Part shown: piece by piece, positions 43,593 through 53,647 of the stretch
How positions within the stretch are numbered: the stretch's first letter is position 1
Layout: each line of letters opens with the position of its first letter
Assembly (NCBI RefSeq): GCF_008085915.1
Contig: NZ_VSJK01000007.1
Location: forward strand, 62,001-126,000
Reading direction: 5' to 3'
Length of the DNA stretch: 64,000 nt
Origin: Oceaniovalibus sp. ACAM 378
GTDB taxonomy: Bacteria; Pseudomonadota; Alphaproteobacteria; Rhodobacterales; Rhodobacteraceae
Position numbers and translations under genes: made by a program
Notes under the pieces: model-generated
The model's database searches: none
Told to the model about the DNA's origin: nothing
What the model saw: only the letters and a program-made list of their open reading frames with translations

Positions 43593-46451
43593 TTAAGCCT
43601 CCATCCCAGCCGATTTGCGGCGCGAATGGTCGCTGTCCTCGGGCGGTTCGCGCCCCGGAACATGCGCCCGACGCGCCAGCCGCGAGAAGCTTTCAAGCGA
43701 CAGCATCACCGCGCCGAACACGGCAAGAAACACGCCAAGGTCAAACAGGGCGGCTGTCGCCAGTTCGAACTTCTCGAAAGGCGGAATACGGACATAGGTG
43801 AAGTCCGAGGTCAGGAACGGTTTGCCGAAGAACCACGATCCGACACCCGTCAGCCCGGCGATCAGAACCCCCGCCCCGATCACCCCGTGGTAGGGATAGC
43901 GCAGCCGTTCAGAGGTCCAGGAAAATCCACTGGCCATATATTGCATCACAAAGGCGATCGAGACGATCAGGCCCGCGATGAATCCGCCGCCGGGTTCGTT
44001 GTGTCCGCGCAGGAAGATGAAGAACCCGACCATCAGCACAACCGGCATGATCACCCGGGTCAGGACAACCGGCATCAACGAATGGCTGCCGCCCGCGCGG
44101 GCCTGATCAGGCTTGCGATTAAGAAGCCGTGCGCGAACCGGCCCCGACAGCAGCGACTCGGTCAGGGCAAAGATCAACAGCGCCGCGATGCCCAGCACGA
44201 TAATCTCGCCATAGGTGTCGAAGCCACGGAAATCCACGAGGATCACGTTGACAACGTTGGTCCCGCCACCGCCCTTATAGGCATTGGCAAGGTGGAACTC
44301 GGATATGCTGGGCGCGACGGGATCGCGCAACAGATAGTAATAGGTCAACCCCATCGCCACAAAACCGCCCGCGACCGCGATGCCACCGTCACGGACACGG
44401 CGCAGGATGGTGCTTTCAACCGGGGTGCGGTTGGGAAGGAAATTCAACGCCAGCAACAGCAGGATGATCGTCACCACTTCGACCGTGAGCTGTGTCATGG
44501 CGAGGTCCGGCGCGCTGAAGAACACGAAGCCCACAGATACCATAAGCCCGACGATCCCGATCAGGATCAGCGACAGCAGACGGTTGCGATGAAAGACGAC
44601 CAGTCCACAGGCCGTCAGGACAAGCATCAGCCAACCGGCGAACTGCACCACATTGGCAGGCTGCGGCGCGCGGGTCGCGGGGCCGACCGTGCCGGTGACC
44701 CATGCGTGGGCGCCCACGGCAATGACCGTCACCACCATGATCGCTGCGTATCTCGTGAAGGTTCCGTCATGCAGCGGCCGGATCAATCCACGCGACAGCG
44801 ATACGGTGCCCGCAATGATACTGTCGAAGATACGCTTGGCCTCGGGGCGCGGCGCACCGTCCCACAGGCGCAAGGCAGGCGTGAAGACCGCCAGCATCAG
44901 CAGACCGCCCACAACCGCGACGATGGACATATACAGCGGCGGAACAAGTCCGTGCCAGATCTTGAAATGAGCATCCGGCACATCGGCTGTCGTTCCAAGA
45001 ACCGAAGCGGTGACCATTTTCACGAAAGGCTCGGCCAACGACGGCATCAGACCGATCACCACGACCGGCACGATCAGCAGCGCGGGTGGCAGCCACAAAC
45101 CCATGCCCGGATCGTGAGGCCTTGCCGGATAATCGTTGCGCACCGGGCCAAGGAAGACGTGGCCGATAAGCCGGAAAGAATAGGCCGCCGAGAACAACGA
45201 GCCGAAGACGGCCAGCGCCGGCAGCAGCCATGGCGTGCCGAACAGGGTGGTGTCATAGGCCTCTTCCAGCATCATCTCTTTCGACAGGAAGCCGTTCAAA
45301 AGCGGTATGCCCGCCATCGAAAGTGCCGCCAGCGTGGCAATGACAAAGGTGACGGGCATCAGATGGCGCAGACCGCCCAGCTTGCGGATGTCGCGCGTGT
45401 GCGTCTCGTGATCGATGATCCCTGCCGACATGAACAACGCCGCCTTGAACGTCGCATGGTTCAGGATATGGAACATCGCGGCCATGGCGCCAAAGGCGGT
45501 GCCGGTGCCAAGCAGCATGGTGATCAGACCCAGATGGCTGACCGTCGAAAAGGCCAGCAGCGCCTTGAGGTCATGTTTGAACAGCGCGATCACTGCCCCC
45601 AGAACCATGGTAATCAGGCCCGCCGTGGTGACGATCATGAACCATTCCGGCGTGCCCGACAGAACCGGCCACATCCGCGCCATCAGGAATATCCCCGCCT
45701 TCACCATGGTGGCGGAATGCAGATAGGCCGAGACCGGCGTCGGTGCGGCCATCGCGTGCGGCAGCCAGAAGTGAAACGGAAACTGTGCCGACTTGGTGAA
45801 ACATCCCAGCAGGATCAGGATCAGCGCCGGGACGTAAAGCGGTGAGGACTGGATGACCTCGCGGCTTTGCAGGATGATGCTCAGATCATAGCTGCCGACG
45901 ATCTGACCGAGGATCAGCATCCCCGCGATCATCGCAAGGCCACCCATGCCCGTCACAGTCAGCGCCATACGCGCGCCCTGCCTGCCTTCGGGAAGATGCT
46001 TCCAATAGCCGATGAGCAGGAAAGAGGAGAGCGAGGTCAGTTCCCAGAACACAAGAAGAAGCAGGACGTTGTCGCTCAGCACGATACCGACCATCGCGCC
46101 CTGAAACAGCAGCAGATAGGTAAAGAACTCGCCCATGTTGTCTTCGCGGGCAAGATAGTGCCGCGCATAGGCGATGATCAACAGGCCGATGGTCAGGATC
46201 AGCGCGGCAAAAAAGAACCCCAGACCATCCAGCATCAGCGTAAAGTTCAGCCCGAGCAGCGGAATCCAGTCGAACCGCGCCGTCACGAGTTCACCCGCAA
46301 GCACGGCAGGAAGATTCGTCAAAAGCCCGATCAGGGCCAGCAAACTGACCGTAAATGTAACCCCGGCACAGGCCTTACGGCCAGCCGAATTCATCAGACC
46401 CGGAAGCATCGCCCCCAGAAAGGGCAGGGCAACAACGAGAAAAAGGGACAC
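43593..46451 (-). CDS. mnhA: Mrp-type antiporter fused subunits A and B
   Basis: A 952-residue membrane protein combining MrpA and MrpB. Residues about 1-780 are MrpA (NuoL-like), with LLLFQGAMVGIVLSDNVLLL, the WELTSLSSFLLIGYW block and KSAQFPFHFWLPHAMAAPTP. The C-terminal 150 residues contain NEPGGGFIAGLIVSIAFVMQ, the MrpB signature. Such fusions define the group 2 Mrp/Pha operons. Start is the GTG at 46451, preceded by AGGAG six bases upstream; a TTG at 46478 gives a longer frame but lacks such a site. The ion-translocating helices are in the A part. Confidence 0.94.
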   Translation of the reverse strand: MSLFLVVALPFLGAMLPGLMNSAGRKACAGVTFTVSLLALIGLLTNLPAVLAGELVTARFDWIPLLGLNFTLMLDGLGFFFAALILTIGLLIIAYARHYLAREDNMGEFFTYLLLFQGAMVGIVLSDNVLLLLVFWELTSLSSFLLIGYWKHLPEGRQGARMALTVTGMGGLAMIAGMLILGQIVGSYDLSIILQSREVIQSSPLYVPALILILLGCFTKSAQFPFHFWLPHAMAAPTPVSAYLHSATMVKAGIFLMARMWPVLSGTPEWFMIVTTAGLITMVLGAVIALFKHDLKALLAFSTVSHLGLITMLLGTGTAFGAMAAMFHILNHATFKAALFMSAGIIDHETHTRDIRKLGGLRHLMPVTFVIATLAALSMAGIPLLNGFLSKEMMLEEAYDTTLFGTPWLLPALAVFGSLFSAAYSFRLIGHVFLGPVRNDYPARPHDPGMGLWLPPALLIVPVVVIGLMPSLAEPFVKMVTASVLGTTADVPDAHFKIWHGLVPPLYMSIVAVVGGLLMLAVFTPALRLWDGAPRPEAKRIFDSIIAGTVSLSRGLIRPLHDGTFTRYAAIMVVTVIAVGAHAWVTGTVGPATRAPQPANVVQFAGWLMLVLTACGLVVFHRNRLLSLILIGIVGLMVSVGFVFFSAPDLAMTQLTVEVVTIILLLLALNFLPNRTPVESTILRRVRDGGIAVAGGFVAMGLTYYYLLRDPVAPSISEFHLANAYKGGGGTNVVNVILVDFRGFDTYGEIIVLGIAALLIFALTESLLSGPVRARLLNRKPDQARAGGSHSLMPVVLTRVIMPVVLMVGFFIFLRGHNEPGGGFIAGLIVSIAFVMQYMASGFSWTSERLRYPYHGVIGAGVLIAGLTGVGSWFFGKPFLTSDFTYVRIPPFEKFELATAALFDLGVFLAVFGAVMLSLESFSRLARRAHVPGREPPEDSDHSRRKSAGMEA

Positions 46452-46970
46452 GCAAGCTCCTGGTTTGAGGCCGGTCAATTATGCCGTTGTGTTAAAAAAC
46501 GCTCACGATCACAAGAGAAGCCGACAGATTGACTGCGATACCGTGGATGATGTCCGACGCTGTTGCACAAAGGCCCGCGCCGGTTTACCGCCCCGGCGCC
46601 TGAGACATCACCTTCAATTTGGCCTCACAACCTGTTCGAGGAAATCACCCCTTGTGGTTTGAATTGGCCGCAGGTTTCCCGGTGGGGCCAATAATAAAAG
46701 AGGATTTCCGGTCGATCGCCTTGGGTCGTCACCGCTGACCGGTCTTCATCTGCCAAAGTTGACGCGACGGAACCAGAAAAATCCAGCGCCCGGCACACGA
46801 AGGCCGAAACCGGTTACGCCGCAGGTTACAAATTTTTGTTACATCAAACTCCGCTCTCAAAATTGACATTCGCGGCACAATATAGGACTCAGCACCACGC
46901 ATAATTCAGAGCTTCGGCTGCGAACGGTTGGAATTTTGCGTTCATGTTCCCCCAACGGCCGGAGATATCA
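46452..46970. other. Divergent regulatory interval between mnhA and the RND operon
   Basis: No gene is supported in this 519-base region. It contains three GTTAC words (about 46815, 46824 and 46838) flanking an AT-rich AATTTTT stretch, and TTGACA at 46863-46868 without a well-spaced -10 box. These are candidate operator and promoter elements for the RND adaptor gene that starts at 46971. The part near mnhA contains no evident terminator or palindrome beyond this. Confidence 0.4.
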
Positions 46971-48065
46971 ATGAAAAAGCGCCTCGCAATAGCAATTGTA
47001 CTGCTCGGGTTGGTCGTGGGCGGAATCGTCTGGTTCAACCAGTTCCGCGACAAGATGATCGCAGAGTTCTTTGCTGGCAGGAAGGCGCCCCCCGTGGCGG
47101 TATCGGTTGTGGAAGTCGAGCCCATCGCCTGGAATTCCGGCATCGATGCCATCGGCACCGCCTTGTCGGCGCAGGGTGTCGATCTGGCGATCGAGGCAGG
47201 CGGTTTGGTGCGTGACGTCCTGTTCAAGGCCAATGACAAAGTCGTCCTGGATCAAAAGTTGGTACAGATTGACGAACGCATCGAGCAAGCCGATCTGGGT
47301 GCCGCGCAGGCATCTCTTGATCTGGCCGTCACACAGCTGGAGCGGAACAAGACCCTTCAGGAACGCGGCATCAGCACCACCAACACAGTGGACACCGCCG
47401 AAGTTCAGGAAAAAAGCGCGCGCGCGCAGGTTGCCAAACTGACGGCAATTCTGGACCAAAAGGAAATGCGCGCCCCGTTCAGTGGCGTCATCGGCATCTC
47501 AAAGGTCGAGCCGGGTCAATATGTGACGCCCGGGATGATCTATGCAACGCTGCAAAATCTTGAGCGCATGCAGGTAGATTTCACTGTTCCCGAGCAGGAA
47601 ATTTCCCGCGTGTCGATCGGCGCCCCAGTCACCGCAAAGACCGAGGCGGGGGAAACGCAGTATTCAGGAAGCATCATCGCGGTCGAGCCGCGCGTCGATC
47701 CGGTTTCCCGTTTGGTGAGCGTCCGCGCATTGATCGAAGGCACCGATGGGACGCTGTTCCCGGGACAGTTCCTGCGGGTGCGGGTCACCCTTCCGGTTGA
47801 GGAAGGCATTCTGGTCCTGCCGCAGACTGCCGTCAGCTCCAGCCTTTATGGCGATTCCGTTTTCGTCGTGCGCAAGGGCGAAGACGATGCGCTGAGCGTG
47901 ACACAGGTGTTCGTCGATGTCGGACGCCGCTCGGGCAGCATGGTGGAAATATCGAAGGGTCTGACCGCAGGCGACGAAGTCGTGAACGCGGGCCAGAACC
48001 GACTGACGGGTGGTGCCGCCGTGGTGATCGACAATACGGTCTCGCCCAAAGCGTCGCTGGAATAG
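46971..48065 (+). CDS. RND efflux periplasmic adaptor (membrane fusion protein)
   Basis: A 364-residue adaptor of an RND pump. It has one N-terminal anchor helix (about residues 5-22), lipoyl/barrel-sandwich parts (VDLAIEAGGLVRDVLFKAND and EMRAPFSGVIGISKVEPGQYV), a coiled-coil hairpin in between with DLAVTQLERNKTLQERGIST, and a beta-barrel and membrane-proximal end (GQFLRVRVTLP). Start ATG 46971 follows CGGAGAT. The pump gene follows 10 bases later. No outer-membrane channel gene is next, so it may use a shared TolC-like factor. Its regulator is not in the window. Confidence 0.9.
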   Translation: MKKRLAIAIVLLGLVVGGIVWFNQFRDKMIAEFFAGRKAPPVAVSVVEVEPIAWNSGIDAIGTALSAQGVDLAIEAGGLVRDVLFKANDKVVLDQKLVQIDERIEQADLGAAQASLDLAVTQLERNKTLQERGISTTNTVDTAEVQEKSARAQVAKLTAILDQKEMRAPFSGVIGISKVEPGQYVTPGMIYATLQNLERMQVDFTVPEQEISRVSIGAPVTAKTEAGETQYSGSIIAVEPRVDPVSRLVSVRALIEGTDGTLFPGQFLRVRVTLPVEEGILVLPQTAVSSSLYGDSVFVVRKGEDDALSVTQVFVDVGRRSGSMVEISKGLTAGDEVVNAGQNRLTGGAAVVIDNTVSPKASLE

Positions 48066-48075
48066 GGACCACACC

Positions 48076-51000
48076 ATGAACATTTCCGAGATTTTCATTC
48101 GCCGTCCGGTGCTGTCTTCAGTGCTGGCCGCGCTTATCATCCTGCTGGGTCTTCAATCCATCTTGAGCCTTCCGGTGCGCCAGTACCCGGAGGTCGAGGA
48201 AACCGTGGTGACGATCACCACGGTCTATCCCGGTGCCGCCCCGGAACTGATTCAGGGTTTTGTCACTTCGCCGATTTCTGCAGCGGTTTCCACGACGGAG
48301 AACATCGATTACGTCACCAGCCAGTCGCGGCCTTCTGCCTCGGTTGTGTCGGTGCAGATGAAACTGGGTTCCGATCCCGACGTTGCATTGACCGAGGTGA
48401 TGTCCAAGGTCCAACAGGTCCGTGGGAAACTGCCCGGTGACGCCGAAGATCCGGTGATCTCCAAAGGGACGGGCCAGACATTCGCGCTGATGTATCTTGC
48501 CGCCCAAAACCCGAACATGACGCCCGAGCAGCTGACCGAATACCTTGAGCGTGTTGTGCGCCCTCGGGTTTCGACCATCGATGGCGTGGCCGAGATGCAG
48601 ATCATCGGTGCGGCAAACTATGCCATGCGGGTCTGGATCGATCCTTTGCGGCTGGCGGCGCGCGGCGTCACGGCCAGCGAAGTTCTGGGTGCCATCCGGG
48701 CGTCGAACTTCCTCTCTGCCCCCGGCAAGACCGAAAACGAATATGTCAGCTATTCGATCACACTGGAATCGACGCTGCAAACGGCCGAAGCCTTTGGCAA
48801 TCTGCCGTTGATCAACACCTCGACAGGCGTTGTGCGACTGCGCGATGTGGCAAAGATCGAGCTCGCGTCCAAGGAGCAGGACGAGATCGTGACCTTTGAC
48901 GGCAAGGGCGGTACCTTCATCGGCATTACAGCCACCCCTGCGGCCAATCCGCTTACCACGGCGCAGGCCGTTCTGGACGAACTGCCGTCGCTGAACGCAA
49001 GCCTGCCCGAAGGCATGTCCCTGACGATGGTTTACGATTCCACCGAGACGATCAGCGCGTCGATCAAGGAAGTGTTCAAGACCATCACCGAAGCTGTGGT
49101 GATCGTGGTATTGGTGATCCTGCTTTTCCTTGGCTCGTTCCGTTCGGTGATCATGCCCGTTGCGACGATTCCGCTGTCGCTGATCGGGGTCTGCACACTT
49201 CTTCTGGCCTTGGGCTATTCGATCAACCTGCTGACCTTGCTGGCCATGGTGCTTGCCATCGGGCTTGTCGTCGATGACGCGATTGTGGTGGTCGAGAATA
49301 TTCACCGCCATATCCACGAAGGGCTTACCCCCGCCCGCGCCGCGATTGTCGGCATGCAAGAGATCACCGGCGCCATCCTTGCCATGACCATCACCCTTGC
49401 GGCGGTTCTTACGCCGCTCGCCTTTACCGGCGGACTGACCGGCGCCCTGTTTGCAGAATTTGCGCTGACCCTTGCCGGGGCTGTGGTCATCTCCGGGGTC
49501 GTCGCACTGACAATCACACCGATGATGGCTGCGCGACTGCTCAGCGATGGCACGCCCGGACGCTTTCAGCGGATCGTCGACCGCACCTCGGATACGGTGT
49601 CGAACTGGTACGAACGGCGCGTGTCCTCATCGCTGGACTACCGCCCCGTGACCTTCCTGATGGTTCTGGCGCTGCTTGGGGCGACGGGTTTCATGTTCAT
49701 GAACACCACCACCGAACTGGCCCCCGAAGAAGATCAGGGCGCGCTCTTCGCGTTTCTGAACGGGCCGCGCTATGCAACCAAGGATTATACCTCGCTCTAT
49801 ATCGACAAAGTGACCGAAGACACGGCGGATGTCCCCGAAGTCGATGTGGGTTTCTCGATCGCGGGCTTTGGCGGCGCCAACAACACCGGTATCTATATCT
49901 GGTCGCTCAAGGATTGGGCCGACCGCGATCGCAGCCAGAAGGAAGTACAGGCCGACATTCAGGCCCGTCTTGGCAAGAACACCGGCGTCGAGGGCTTTGT
50001 GTTCGCGCCACCCTCCCTGCCCGGCGCGGGCGGCGGCCTGCCGGTATCTTTGGTGATCCAGTCGATCTATTCCCCCGAACGGGTGGTCGAAATCGCCGAG
50101 GAAGTCCGCACAAAAGCCATGGCATCGGGCCGTTTCATCGTGGTTCAGAACTCGCTCAGCTTTGACGCCCCGCAGGTAACGGTGACAATCGACCGCGACC
50201 GTGCGGCAAGTCTCAGCGTGCCGATATCGGAAATCGGCAACACTCTGGGGCTGCTGGTGGGCGGCAATGCCGTCGCGCAGTTCGATCTGGACAGCAACAG
50301 CTATGACATCATCACGCAGGTGCCGCCCGAATGGCGCAACAACCCCGAGCGTCTGGGCCAGTTCTTTGTGCGCTCCTCAAGCGGGGAAATGGTGCCTCTG
50401 TCCTCGGTCGTGTCGGTCAATACCGGAGCAAGTGCCGCGTCGATCGAACAGTTCGACCAGTTGAATTCGGCCACTATATCGGCGCTGCCCTCGATCGGCA
50501 CATCGACAGGTGACGGTCTGGCCCAGCTTGAGGAAATCGCGCGGGACGTCCTGCCTGATGGGTTCTTTCTGGACTATACCGGCCAGTCGCGGCTGGAGGT
50601 CGCCCAGGGCAACACGATCCTGTTCGCCTTTGCAGCGGCAGTTATCGTGATCTATCTGGTGCTTGCCGCCCAATTCGAAAGCTTCCGTGACCCGTTCATT
50701 ATCCTGATGTCGGTGCCGCTTTCGATCTTTGGCGCGATTCTTCCGCTGAACCTCGGGCTGGGGACGCTGAACATCTATTCGCAGGTGGGGCTGATCACGC
50801 TGATCGGGATTATTACCAAACACGGGATCCTGATCGTCGAGTTTGCAAACCAGCAACGGGATGAGCATGGCCTGAACCGCCGCGATGCGATTGTGGCCGC
50901 GGCAAAGACACGCCTGCGTCCGGTTCTGATGACAACAGCCGCGATGGGTCTGGCGGTTGTGCCGCTGATCATCGCCGAGGGCGCCGGAGCGGCAGCGCGC

Positions 51001-51171
51001 CAGGCAATGGGGCTGGTGATCTTTACCGGCCTGATGATCGGGACGATGTTCACCCTGTTTGTCGTGCCGATGTTCTATACGCTGATCTCGAAATCCGACG
51101 TGGCATACGGCGCTTCGAAAACGCAGTATGATACGATGTTCGACGCATCGGGTGAAAAGGCCAAGGTCTGA
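48076..51171 (+). CDS. RND efflux pump (HAE1 family)
   Basis: A 1031-residue inner-membrane pump of the AcrB/MexF type with twelve helices. It starts MNISEIFIRRPVLSSVLAAL. The proton-relay aspartates are in GLVVDDAIVVVENI (helix 4), and the helix 10 region has GIITKHGILIVEFANQQRDE with its lysine. The large periplasmic loops are present in both halves. Substrates may be drugs, detergents or organic solutes. It is co-transcribed with the adaptor. A 57-base hairpin follows the stop and probably ends transcription. Confidence 0.95.
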   Translation: MNISEIFIRRPVLSSVLAALIILLGLQSILSLPVRQYPEVEETVVTITTVYPGAAPELIQGFVTSPISAAVSTTENIDYVTSQSRPSASVVSVQMKLGSDPDVALTEVMSKVQQVRGKLPGDAEDPVISKGTGQTFALMYLAAQNPNMTPEQLTEYLERVVRPRVSTIDGVAEMQIIGAANYAMRVWIDPLRLAARGVTASEVLGAIRASNFLSAPGKTENEYVSYSITLESTLQTAEAFGNLPLINTSTGVVRLRDVAKIELASKEQDEIVTFDGKGGTFIGITATPAANPLTTAQAVLDELPSLNASLPEGMSLTMVYDSTETISASIKEVFKTITEAVVIVVLVILLFLGSFRSVIMPVATIPLSLIGVCTLLLALGYSINLLTLLAMVLAIGLVVDDAIVVVENIHRHIHEGLTPARAAIVGMQEITGAILAMTITLAAVLTPLAFTGGLTGALFAEFALTLAGAVVISGVVALTITPMMAARLLSDGTPGRFQRIVDRTSDTVSNWYERRVSSSLDYRPVTFLMVLALLGATGFMFMNTTTELAPEEDQGALFAFLNGPRYATKDYTSLYIDKVTEDTADVPEVDVGFSIAGFGGANNTGIYIWSLKDWADRDRSQKEVQADIQARLGKNTGVEGFVFAPPSLPGAGGGLPVSLVIQSIYSPERVVEIAEEVRTKAMASGRFIVVQNSLSFDAPQVTVTIDRDRAASLSVPISEIGNTLGLLVGGNAVAQFDLDSNSYDIITQVPPEWRNNPERLGQFFVRSSSGEMVPLSSVVSVNTGASAASIEQFDQLNSATISALPSIGTSTGDGLAQLEEIARDVLPDGFFLDYTGQSRLEVAQGNTILFAFAAAVIVIYLVLAAQFESFRDPFIILMSVPLSIFGAILPLNLGLGTLNIYSQVGLITLIGIITKHGILIVEFANQQRDEHGLNRRDAIVAAAKTRLRPVLMTTAAMGLAVVPLIIAEGAGAAARQAMGLVIFTGLMIGTMFTLFVVPMFYTLISKSDVAYGASKTQYDTMFDASGEKAKV

Positions 51172-51195
51172 GCCCTATGATCCGGACGTTGAATT

Positions 51196-51252
51196 AGCAG
51201 CGGGGCTTTCCGATTCCGTCAACTTTGTTCGGGATCGGAAAGCCTCGCTGCT
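51196..51252. terminator. Large hairpin between RND pump and SDR genes
   Basis: A 19-bp stem (left arm 51196-51214, right arm 51234-51252) with one G-T wobble and a 19-nt loop lies 24 bases after the pump stop. CTTTC follows on the plus strand. It sits between convergent genes, so it could act for both as a terminator. Confidence 0.7.
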
Positions 51253-51305
51253 TTCATGCTGGGTGTTCGTGACGGTCCGAAAGACGCGCGGAAAGAGCGG
51301 CGTGT

Positions 51306-52058
51306 TTAGACGTGCTGACCAGCGTTCACTTCGATTTCGGTTCCGGTTACATAGCTGGATTGGGCCGAGCACAGGAAATACACCACATCCGCCACTTCGC
51401 CCGGCTGACCCAACCGGCGCAGGGGCAGTTTTTCAACGATCTTGTCCGTCCCCGGTGACAGGATCGAGGTTTCCACCTCGCCGGGCGCGATTGCGTTCAC
51501 CCGAACCCCCATCGGCCCGAAATCATGGGCCATCTCGCGCGTCAGGGCCGCCAGCGCCGCCTTGGACGTGGCATAGGCGGCACCTGCGAAGGGATGAACC
51601 CGCGATCCGGCAATCGATGTGACGTTGACAATTGCGCCCTTGGCCGCGGCCAGTTCGCCCTGCAAACCGCGCGCCAGAACCACCGGGGCGAAGAAATTGA
51701 CGTGGAACACATGGCCCCATGTGCGCAGGTCGGTTTCGATCGTGTTCAACCGCGCGCCGTCTTCGCCCTTGGGAGAAATACCGGCATTGTTAACCAGCGC
51801 ATCCAACTGGCCATCCAGTTTGCCGCGGATTTCGCCGATCGCACGGATCGTGTCGTTGGGATCTGCCAGATCGACGCGAATGTGATTGGCCGCGCCGCCG
51901 GGCCATGGGCAACGCGCATCGAAAGGTTCGCGCGAACAGGTCAGAACCCGCCAACCTTCGGCTGAAAAGCGTTTCACAGTGGCATGCCCGATCCCGCGGC
52001 TGGCGCCGGTCAGGACAAGTGTTCGCTGGCGGGGAATGTCGTCCACTTGCAACCTCAT
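51306..52058 (-). CDS. SDR-family oxidoreductase (3-oxoacyl reductase-like)
   Basis: A 250-residue classical SDR. Motifs are TGASRGIG (residues 17-24), LVNNAGISPKG, the catalytic Ser in VNVTSIAGSRVHPF, and YATSK with Tyr/Lys; the end has QSSYVTGTEIEVNAGQHV. The pattern resembles FabG-type 3-oxoacyl-ACP or other reductases, but the substrate is unassigned. ATG 52058 is chosen; the frame remains open to 52967 antisense to argB and that part is not coding. It is divergent from argB. Confidence 0.85.
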   Translation of the reverse strand: MRLQVDDIPRQRTLVLTGASRGIGHATVKRFSAEGWRVLTCSREPFDARCPWPGGAANHIRVDLADPNDTIRAIGEIRGKLDGQLDALVNNAGISPKGEDGARLNTIETDLRTWGHVFHVNFFAPVVLARGLQGELAAAKGAIVNVTSIAGSRVHPFAGAAYATSKAALAALTREMAHDFGPMGVRVNAIAPGEVETSILSPGTDKIVEKLPLRRLGQPGEVADVVYFLCSAQSSYVTGTEIEVNAGQHV

Positions 52059-52121
52059 AGGGATCTGCCCTTGAGCAGGGCGAGTTGACAGACTAACCAT
52101 GATGCCAACCGAGGGACAGAG

Positions 52122-53000
52122 ATGAAAAAGCGTGACCCGATGAAAAGCGACTGGATCGCCACCGCCAAGACCCTGAATGCCGCCCTGCCCTACCTTCAAC
52201 GCTATGACGGCGCGACGGTGGTGATCAAGCTGGGCGGTCACGCCATGGGCAGCGATGAAGGCATGGAGAGTTTTGCACGCGACGTGGTGTTCATGCAGCA
52301 GACCGGCGTGAATCCGGTGATCGTGCACGGCGGCGGGCCGCAAATCAACGCCATGCTCGAACGGCTCGACATCACATCCGAGTTTGTGCGCGGCAAGCGG
52401 GTGACCGACAAGGCGACCGTGGAAGTCGTTGAAATGGTCCTGTCCGGCCTGATCAACAAGAAGCTCGTGCAGGCAATCAATGCCGCCGGGGGGGATGTGG
52501 TGCGCGCGGTCGGCCTGTCGGGCAAGGATGCCAACCTGATGGTTTGCGAACAGACCGATCCCTCGCTTGGGTTCGTCGGTACACCCGTGGCGTTCAACCC
52601 CGAGTTCCTGCGTTCGCTCCATGCGGCTGAGATCATTCCCGTGATCGCCCCGATTGGTGCCGGTCGCAATGGTGAAACCTTCAACGTCAATGGCGACACG
52701 GCGGCGGGGGCGATTGCCGCGTCGCTGCGGGCCGACCGGCTTTTGCTGCTGACCGATGTGGCGGGGGTGAGAGATGCTGGCGGCGATGTCGTCACCGAAC
52801 TTTCTCCCGACCAGATCCTTGCGATGATCGACGATGGCACAATCGCTGGCGGGATGATCCCCAAGGTCGAAACCGCGCTGAGCGCCATCGAAAGCGGCGT
52901 GCGGGCCGCCGTAATTCTGGACGGGCGGGCGGCGAATGCCTGCCTGTTGGAGCTTTACACCGATCACGGCGCTGGCAGCATCATTCGCAATCCGCGATGA
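52122..53000 (+). CDS. argB: Acetylglutamate kinase
   Basis: A 292-residue amino-acid kinase catalysing phosphorylation of N-acetylglutamate, the second step of arginine synthesis. The nucleotide-binding stretch [11 protein letters not shown] is near residue 33-43, the substrate loop [14 protein letters not shown] follows, and the C-terminal part has [12 protein letters not shown] and LTDVAGV. The N-terminal 30 residues include the helix found in arginine-regulated hexameric enzymes, so feedback by arginine is possible. GAGGGACAG precedes ATG 52122. It overlaps the next gene by ATGA. Confidence 0.95.
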   Translation: MKKRDPMKSDWIATAKTLNAALPYLQRYDGATVVIKLGGHAMGSDEGMESFARDVVFMQQTGVNPVIVHGGGPQINAMLERLDITSEFVRGKRVTDKATVEVVEMVLSGLINKKLVQAINAAGGDVVRAVGLSGKDANLMVCEQTDPSLGFVGTPVAFNPEFLRSLHAAEIIPVIAPIGAGRNGETFNVNGDTAAGAIAASLRADRLLLLTDVAGVRDAGGDVVTELSPDQILAMIDDGTIAGGMIPKVETALSAIESGVRAAVILDGRAANACLLELYTDHGAGSIIRNPR

Positions 53001-53647
53001 ACCTTGCGGCGGTCAGGGACGCGTTACAGCCGCATTTCCTGACTGTGATGGGCGGCTTTCCTGCCGGGGCGGACGAAGCCCTGCCGCCCGGCACCCGCTC
53101 GCTGCTGCTGGTCGGCCCACAAGAACCGGGGTTCTGGCCCCATGTGCGTGCCACGGCAGAGTTCAATGACGGGAATGCCGATCCGCCCGACCGTTGGTCG
53201 GCCCGCGTTCTGGCAACTGTCGCCGAAAACCTTGGCGGAACCGCGCTGTTCCCGTTTGGCGGCCCGCCCTGGCATCCGTTCATCACTTGGGCCAAGCGCA
53301 GCGGGCGGGCCTGGTCTTCGCCCGTTGGTCTGTTGGTGCATGACGAGGCCGGGTTGTTCGTATCCTATCGCGGCGCGCTTGCCCTGCCGCAGCGGGTCAC
53401 GCTGCCACCCGCCCCGCCGTGCCAATGCGACAGTTGCACCGCTCAGCCCTGCCGCACTGCCTGTCCGGTCGCCGCCCTGACGCCCAAAGGCTATGACGTG
53501 GCGGCCTGCCGGGCCTTTGTCACCTCACCCGAAGGGCATGACTGCATGACGAAGGGCTGCCGCGTGCGCCGTTCCTGCCCGGTCAACGCGCAATACGAAC
53601 GGTTGCCCGAACAATCCGCCTTCCACATGAGAGCCTTTACCAGATGA
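52997..53647 (+). CDS. Ferredoxin-like iron-sulfur protein of unknown role
   Basis: A 216-residue protein with a C-terminal cysteine-rich region. The cluster motif [17 protein letters not shown] (about residues 135-151) is followed by [21 protein letters not shown]. This arrangement is like a 4Fe-4S ferredoxin binding domain, with possibly two clusters, and it resembles the tail of QueG-type proteins without the B12 domain. The N-terminal 130 residues contain [12 protein letters not shown] and [14 protein letters not shown]. Overlaps argB by four bases and sixA-like gene by four bases, which suggests one operon; function unknown. Confidence 0.75.
   Translation: MNLAAVRDALQPHFLTVMGGFPAGADEALPPGTRSLLLVGPQEPGFWPHVRATAEFNDGNADPPDRWSARVLATVAENLGGTALFPFGGPPWHPFITWAKRSGRAWSSPVGLLVHDEAGLFVSYRGALALPQRVTLPPAPPCQCDSCTAQPCRTACPVAALTPKGYDVAACRAFVTSPEGHDCMTKGCRVRRSCPVNAQYERLPEQSAFHMRAFTR

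Noticed and set aside
43566-45845. Plus-strand open frame of 759 codons
   Set aside because: It is antisense to the well-supported mnhA gene and its composition is His/Gln/Arg-rich, typical of a shadow frame in high-GC DNA.
46452-46478. TTG start for mnhA
   Set aside because: The GTG at 46451 has an AGGAG site six bases upstream; the TTG has none.
52122-52967. Extension of the SDR gene antisense to argB
   Set aside because: argB on the plus strand is certain, and the SDR fold is complete from ATG 52058.
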